Below, piece after piece: positions 15,372 to 19,207 of a DNA stretch of 19,207 nucleotides. This DNA comes from an uncultured Pseudomonadota bacterium (GTDB taxonomy: Bacteria > Pseudomonadota > Gammaproteobacteria > Burkholderiales > Eutrophovitaceae). The notes under the pieces were generated by a model that saw only the letters and a list, made by a program, of their open reading frames with translations, was not told where the DNA came from and searched no databases. The stretch spans positions 1 to 19,207 of the forward strand of contig CALJLA010000144.1 of assembly GCA_937983055.1 (NCBI GenBank), in the 5' to 3' direction. The position numbers and the translations under genes are program-made. The first letter of the stretch is position 1; every line of letters begins with the position of its first letter.

Positions 15372-15377
15372 TATACT
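15372..15377 (+). promoter_or_regulatory. Possible -10 element of the DUF922-like gene
   Basis: TATACT (15372-15377) matches the -10 consensus at 5 of 6 positions and lies 27 bases before the ATG. No recognisable -35 occurs at the right distance (GGAAGC at 17 bases), so the promoter is weak or activator-dependent. Confidence 0.3.
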
Positions 15378-15404
15378 TGGACGCATCAACCACAGGGAGA
15401 GGAC

Positions 15405-15971
15405 ATGCGCAGCCTGCTCGTTACGACCGCACTGTGCCTGGCGACCGGACCGCTGGCGGCTGAGCCGCTGGTGCGTGCCGGCACCAGCTATTACTACATC
15501 GAGGGTGCCTCGGCGCTGGTGCTTACCGAGCAGATCAATCAGAAGGGGCCGCTCGGCGTGGACGGCAACCGCCACCCGACCCGCACCAAGTGGGACGTGC
15601 AGTGGAAGTTCCGCCACAACATGCACGACGGGCAGTGCGTCATGGAGGATATCTACGTCGCGGTGGGCATTACCTCGACGATTCCACGCTGGCGCGGCGC
15701 CGCCGCGGGCGCCGCCTCGCTCAAGGCGCGCTGGCAACAGCTGGCGGCGGCAGTCGAGCGCAACAAGCGCTTTCACACCGACCTCGCCAAGCGCACCGGC
15801 GAGCAGATCGAATCGGCGCTGCAGAACATCGGTCCGCGGCCAGATTGCGGGGCGCTGACCGAGGCTGCGAATGATGCCGCCTCGCGCATCCTCAAGAAGC
15901 AACAGGCGGCCGCCGATGCGCACGACCGCCGCACCGACTACGCCCGCAAGGACGGCGCCAGCCTGATCTGA
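15405..15971 (+). CDS. Secreted DUF922-like protein with degenerate metalloprotease site
   Basis: A 188-residue exported protein: signal peptide at 1-19 (cut after LAA likely). The body resembles DUF922, annotated as predicted secreted zinc proteases. Shared points are the YYYIEGAS start, a TKWDVQW strand (61-67), C78 and C148 placed for a disulfide, the IPRW turn (93-96), and the C-terminal DRRTDYARKDGA (174-185). Active members, as I recall them, carry HExxH and a Tx-His-Gly near the end. Here the first reads NKRFH (120-124) and the second TDYA (177-180), so two of three metal ligands and the catalytic Glu are gone. It is probably not a protease. AGGGAGAGGA just before the ATG at 15405 fixes the start; an upstream ATG at 15285 gives no signal peptide. 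It diverges from grpE and converges on hemH with 14 bases between stops. Confidence 0.65.
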   Translation: MRSLLVTTALCLATGPLAAEPLVRAGTSYYYIEGASALVLTEQINQKGPLGVDGNRHPTRTKWDVQWKFRHNMHDGQCVMEDIYVAVGITSTIPRWRGAAAGAASLKARWQQLAAAVERNKRFHTDLAKRTGEQIESALQNIGPRPDCGALTEAANDAASRILKKQQAAADAHDRRTDYARKDGASLI

Positions 15972-15985
15972 CCGGCGGCTGCGCG

Positions 15986-17089
15986 TCAGCGTTTCGCGCC
16001 GAGTGCGGTGGCCCGGCTGCGGGTCAGGTCCGCAGCCTGCCGGGCAGCCTCGGCGTCGTGCTCGGTGGCCGCCCAGCCATGCAGGTTCTCGGCGCAGATG
16101 CGCGCCAGGGCCTCGATCCAGTCGTGCCGCTCGTTCAGGCAGGGAATGTAGTGGAATTCCCGCCCGCCGGCGTTCAGGAAGGCCGCCTTGTTCTCGATCG
16201 CGATTTCTTCCAGCGTTTCCAGGCAGTCGGAAACGAAGCCCGGGCAGAAGACGTCCACCCGGCCGGTCTTCTTTTTTCCCAGCTCGCTCATGGTGTCGAT
16301 GGTGTAGGGCGTGAGCCATTGGGCACGCCCGAAACGCGATTGGAACGACACCACCAGCGCCTCGGGCTTCAGGCCGAGTTCCCGGGCGATCAACCGGGCG
16401 CTCTTCTGGCACTCACAGTGGTAGGGGTCGCCGCGGTCGAGGCTGAAGCGCGGCACGCCGTGAAACGACAGCACCAGACGGTCGGGACGCCCGTTCGTCA
16501 TCCAGTACTCGCTGATCTGACGGGCGGCGGCGGCGATGTAGGCCGGGTGATCGTGAAAATGCCTCACAAAGCGCAGGGCCGGCTGGTTGCGCAGCCGGCG
16601 CAGCGTCGCAGCGACGGCATCGAACACGCTGGCGGTGGTGCTGGCCGAGTACTGCGGATAGAGCGGCAGCACCAGGATGCGATCGCAGTGCTGCTTGCGC
16701 AGCTCGAGAATTGCCGATTCGATCGACGGGCTGCCATAGCGCATCGCCCACTGCACGGCATGGGGCGTCCTCAGGCGTTCGCCCAGGTAACCTCGCAGCA
16801 ACGTCGCCTGCTTCTCGGTGTGCACCCGCAGCGGCGAGCCGTCCCGGGTCCAGATCTTCGCGTATTTCCCGGCCGATTCCGCCGGGCGGGTGCGCAGGAT
16901 GATCCCGTTGAGAATCAGCCACCACAGCGCCCGCGGGATCTCCACCACCCTGGGGTCGGACAGAAACTGCTTCAGATAGGCCCGCAGAGCCCTCGCGGTC
17001 GGCGCATCGGGCGTGCCCAGGTTTACCAGCAGAATACCGGTGCGCAGGACGTCGCCGTGCTCGTATTTCGGTTCGGGAAGATAGCGCAT
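15986..17089 (-). CDS. hemH: Ferrochelatase
   Basis: HemH inserts ferrous iron into protoporphyrin IX, the last step of protoheme synthesis. With the ATG at 17089 the product has 367 residues and begins MRYLPEPKYEHG, the usual betaproteobacterial N-terminus. GILLVNLGTPDAPT (18-31) and FLSDPRVVEIPR (42-53) follow. LPLYPQYSAST (141-151), the catalytic-site SFHG (H210) and E291 in DCLETLEEIAIE are all present, as in active family members. CPGF (282-285) is also intact. A longer frame to 17173 overlaps hrcA by 44 bases and adds unrelated sequence. No strong Shine-Dalgarno is visible. The gene begins 40 bases after hrcA and is probably co-transcribed with it. Confidence 0.96.
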   Translation of the reverse strand: MRYLPEPKYEHGDVLRTGILLVNLGTPDAPTARALRAYLKQFLSDPRVVEIPRALWWLILNGIILRTRPAESAGKYAKIWTRDGSPLRVHTEKQATLLRGYLGERLRTPHAVQWAMRYGSPSIESAILELRKQHCDRILVLPLYPQYSASTTASVFDAVAATLRRLRNQPALRFVRHFHDHPAYIAAAARQISEYWMTNGRPDRLVLSFHGVPRFSLDRGDPYHCECQKSARLIARELGLKPEALVVSFQSRFGRAQWLTPYTIDTMSELGKKKTGRVDVFCPGFVSDCLETLEEIAIENKAAFLNAGGREFHYIPCLNERHDWIEALARICAENLHGWAATEHDAEAARQAADLTRSRATALGAKR

Positions 17090-17129
17090 GAGGTGCAGTG
17101 GGCCGGCGGTCGAGGGGCCGGCGCGTGGA

Positions 17130-18155
17130 TCAGTGTTGGGAGAACGCGCTCGAGAGCAATTTAGCCGTGACATCCACGATCGGGATCACCCGTTCATACG
17201 CCATCCGCGTCGGCCCGATGACCCCGAGCGTGCCAACCACCTGGCCGTCAACTTCGTACGGGGCGGTCACGATGCTGCATTCGTCCAGCGGCACCAGGCC
17301 GGACTCGCCGCCGATGAAGATCTGCACCCCATGGGCGTGGCTGCTGATATCGAGCAGCTGCAGCAAGCTGGTCTTCTGCTCGAACATCTCGAACAGTCGG
17401 CGCAGGCTCTGCATGTTGGACGACAGATCCTGCACCCGCAGCAGGTTGTGTTCGCCGGAGATCACGTAGCCGTCGGCGTTTTCGGTCATCGCTTCGCTGC
17501 CGGCATCGACCGCCCGCGTCATCAGCTGCATCATGTCCTCGCGCAGCTGCTGCAGCTCGGCCTGGATGCGGGACTTGATCTCCTCGAAGGTCGTCCCGGC
17601 ATAGTTCTGGTTCAGGAAATTCGCCGCCTCGATGAGTTCCGAGGGGCTGTAGGCGCGATCGGCCGCGAGGATCCGGTTCTGGACGTCGCCGTCAGGGGTG
17701 ACGATGATCAGCAGAATGCGTTTCTCCGACAGGCTGACGAACTCGATGTGGCGGAACGCCGCGCTGCGTCGCTTCGGCGTCATCACCACGCCGGCGAACC
17801 GGGTCAGGTCCGACAACAGCTGCGAGGCCGACGTCACCAGCCGCTGCGGTGTGTCGGCCTTGAGCTGGAGCTGCCCCTCCAGCTGGCTCAGCTCGATCTG
17901 GTCGAGCGGGCGCACGGTAAGCAGGGTGTCGACGAAGAAGCGGTAGCCGCGCGGGGTGGGGATTCGGCCGGCCGAGGTGTGGGGGCTGGCAATAAAGCCC
18001 ATTTCCTCCAGGTCGGCCATGATGTTGCGGATGCTGGCCGGGCTGAGGTCGAGGCCGGAAAATCGGGCGAGCGCGCGCGAGCCCACCGGCTGGCCTTCGG
18101 CGATATAGCGCTCGACCAGGGTTTTCAGAAGGATTCTTGCTCGATCGCTCAGCAT
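17130..18155 (-). CDS. hrcA: Heat-inducible transcription repressor HrcA
   Basis: HrcA represses chaperone operons by binding the CIRCE inverted repeat; GroEL helps it fold. The 341-residue length is typical. The N-terminal winged helix (about 1-80) starts MLSDRARILLKTLVERYIAEGQPVGS in outline and contains LSPASIRNIMADLEEMGF and SPHTSAGRIPT. A GAF-like domain follows (about 100-330) with RILLIIVTPDGDVQNRI and GTLGVIGPTRMAYERVIPIVD. I chose the ATG at 18155; the frame stays open far upstream but runs antisense through nadK. It diverges from nadK over 108 bases and precedes hemH by 40. I see no CIRCE element within the window, so its targets are probably elsewhere (for example groESL). Confidence 0.96.
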   Translation of the reverse strand: MLSDRARILLKTLVERYIAEGQPVGSRALARFSGLDLSPASIRNIMADLEEMGFIASPHTSAGRIPTPRGYRFFVDTLLTVRPLDQIELSQLEGQLQLKADTPQRLVTSASQLLSDLTRFAGVVMTPKRRSAAFRHIEFVSLSEKRILLIIVTPDGDVQNRILAADRAYSPSELIEAANFLNQNYAGTTFEEIKSRIQAELQQLREDMMQLMTRAVDAGSEAMTENADGYVISGEHNLLRVQDLSSNMQSLRRLFEMFEQKTSLLQLLDISSHAHGVQIFIGGESGLVPLDECSIVTAPYEVDGQVVGTLGVIGPTRMAYERVIPIVDVTAKLLSSAFSQH

Positions 18156-18263
18156 GCGTTCAATTCTACAAAGCTTTTGGGCCGAAAACCCGGAATGGCC
18201 TTTCCTTGTCGCATCGTTCCGGGCACCGGGAAGACAACGGAAATATGCTTTAATTCCCGGCGC

Positions 18264-19133
18264 ATGAATACCTTCAAGCGCGTCGCGCTGATCGGCAAGT
18301 ACAAGAGCCCGGAGATCGCCGAGCCCCTTCTGAAGCTCGCGCAGTTCCTGGTTCGTCGCGGCGTCGACGTGGTGCTGGACCCGCTGACCGCGGCCCACAT
18401 CGGCCAGAACGAGCACGAGGTGGCCACGCTGGAGGAGATCGGGCGCTCGGCCGAGCTTGCCATCGTCATCGGCGGCGATGGCACCATGCTCAACATCGCC
18501 CGCACCTTCGCGCCGTACGACGTGGCGCTGGTCGGCGTGAACCAGGGGCGGCTCGGCTTTCTCACCGACCTGTCGATGGACACGATGTACCAAAGCATCG
18601 GCTCGATGCTGGACGGCAACTACGTGACCGAGGCGCGCATGCTGCTCGAGGCCGAAGTGCTGTCGGGCGAACGTCCGGCCATGCGGGTGCTGGCGTTCAA
18701 CGACGTGGCGCTCAACAAGGGCGCCGAGGGCAGCCTGATCGAGATCGAGGTGCACATCGACGGCCAGTTCGTCTACAACCTGCGCTCCGACGGCCTGATC
18801 GTGGCGAGCCCGACCGGCTCGACCGCCTACGCACTGTCGTCAGGCGGACCAATCCTGCATCCCAGCCTGAACTGCATCGCACTGGTGCCGGTCAGCCCGC
18901 ACACGCTTTCAAACCGGCCGATCGTGGTGAGCGGCGAATCGGTAATCGAGATCACCATTCACAAGGGCGCCGACGCCCGCGCGCATTTCGACAGCCATTC
19001 GCACTACGAACTCGCCGAGCGCGACCGCGTGGTGGTGCGGCGCGCCGCGAACGGCATCCGGCTGCTCCACCCGCTCGGGCACAACTACTACCACATGCTG
19101 CGGGAGAAGCTGCACTGGAGCGAGACGCTCTAG
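18264..19133 (+). CDS. nadK: NAD kinase
   Basis: NadK phosphorylates NAD to NADP in the cytoplasm, using ATP or polyphosphate. The 289-residue protein has the family GGDGT motif (70-74), VGVNQGRLGFLTD (90-102), the NDVALNKG block (146-153) and SDGLIVASPTGSTAYALSSGGP (175-196 region), which forms the NAD site. The ATG at 18264 gives the usual short N-terminus MNTFKRVALIGKY. The frame is open back to 17088, but that part is the antisense of hrcA. A -10-like TATGCT (18244-18249) lies so close that the leader would be only about 8 bases; no good -35 or Shine-Dalgarno is seen. recN follows after 13 bases, a common pairing. Confidence 0.96.
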   Translation: MNTFKRVALIGKYKSPEIAEPLLKLAQFLVRRGVDVVLDPLTAAHIGQNEHEVATLEEIGRSAELAIVIGGDGTMLNIARTFAPYDVALVGVNQGRLGFLTDLSMDTMYQSIGSMLDGNYVTEARMLLEAEVLSGERPAMRVLAFNDVALNKGAEGSLIEIEVHIDGQFVYNLRSDGLIVASPTGSTAYALSSGGPILHPSLNCIALVPVSPHTLSNRPIVVSGESVIEITIHKGADARAHFDSHSHYELAERDRVVVRRAANGIRLLHPLGHNYYHMLREKLHWSETL

Positions 19134-19146
19134 TCGCGCCGGCCCG

Positions 19147-19207
19147 ATGCTTCGCAGCCTGAGCATCCGCGATTTCGTCATCGTCGAGCGCCTCGAGCTC
19201 GAGTTCT
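19147..19207 (+). CDS. recN: DNA repair protein RecN, first 20 codons
   Basis: Only the start is in the window. It reads MLRSLSIRDFVIVERLELEF, the RecN N-terminal strand pattern (SI..F.IV..L.L.F) that precedes the Walker A motif, which lies beyond the window edge. RecN is an SMC-like ATPase acting in double-strand break repair. The position 13 bases after nadK supports the call, since nadK-recN is a common order. No start Shine-Dalgarno is evident. Confidence 0.85.
   Translation, partial: MLRSLSIRDFVIVERLELEF

Noticed and set aside
15261..15404. CIRCE operator in the grpE leader
   Set aside because: I looked for TTAGCACTC-N9-GAGTGCTAA and found no such repeat; the sigma-32-like elements explain the region.
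17090..17173. N-terminal extension of hemH
   Set aside because: It overlaps the end of hrcA and precedes the conserved MRYLPEP start.
17088..18263. Large upstream extension of the nadK reading frame
   Set aside because: It is antisense to hrcA, and NAD kinase homology begins at the ATG at 18264.

Overview
The window is a GC-rich stretch of bacterial chromosome carrying housekeeping genes. Protein similarities and gene order point to a betaproteobacterium: accD-folC-dedD-cvpA-purF-metZ on one side and hrcA-hemH-grpE-dnaK-dnaJ with nadK-recN on the other. This assignment is made by eye; genus is not resolved. Genes are tightly packed, no gap exceeds 200 bases, and I see no tRNA, rRNA, insertion sequence, prophage or CRISPR.

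Layout. Bases 1-4328 (+) hold the end of accD, then folC, a DedD-like SPOR protein, cvpA and purF: lipid precursor, folate, division-linked and purine genes in the classical order. Bases 4329-4523 are the richest regulatory stretch: a promoter with a perfect -35, a candidate SAM-II riboswitch and an intrinsic terminator, all upstream of metZ (4524-5705, +). Facing metZ and sharing its stop position is a five-gene leftward run from 9822 down to 5702: a secreted TPR protein, an L,D-transpeptidase-like enzyme, a periplasmic cyclophilin, a cytoplasmic cyclophilin and lpxH. It looks like one envelope-biogenesis operon read from a promoter at about 9858-9887. cysS (+) diverges from it.

Bases 11417-15260 (-) carry the heat-shock chaperone set grpE-dnaK-dnaJ. 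I see sigma-32-type promoters in front of both grpE and dnaK. A small secreted DUF922-like protein (+), whose metalloprotease residues appear lost, diverges from grpE. hemH and hrcA (-) follow; hrcA diverges from nadK (+), and the window ends in the first codons of recN.

Most of this is conserved core genome, and I do not see an obviously new multi-gene system. The observations most worth a second look are the SAM-II-type attenuator before metZ, the related NTF2-like C-terminal domains in the neighbouring TPR and L,D-transpeptidase proteins, the apparently inactive DUF922 protein, and the two heat-shock promoters.
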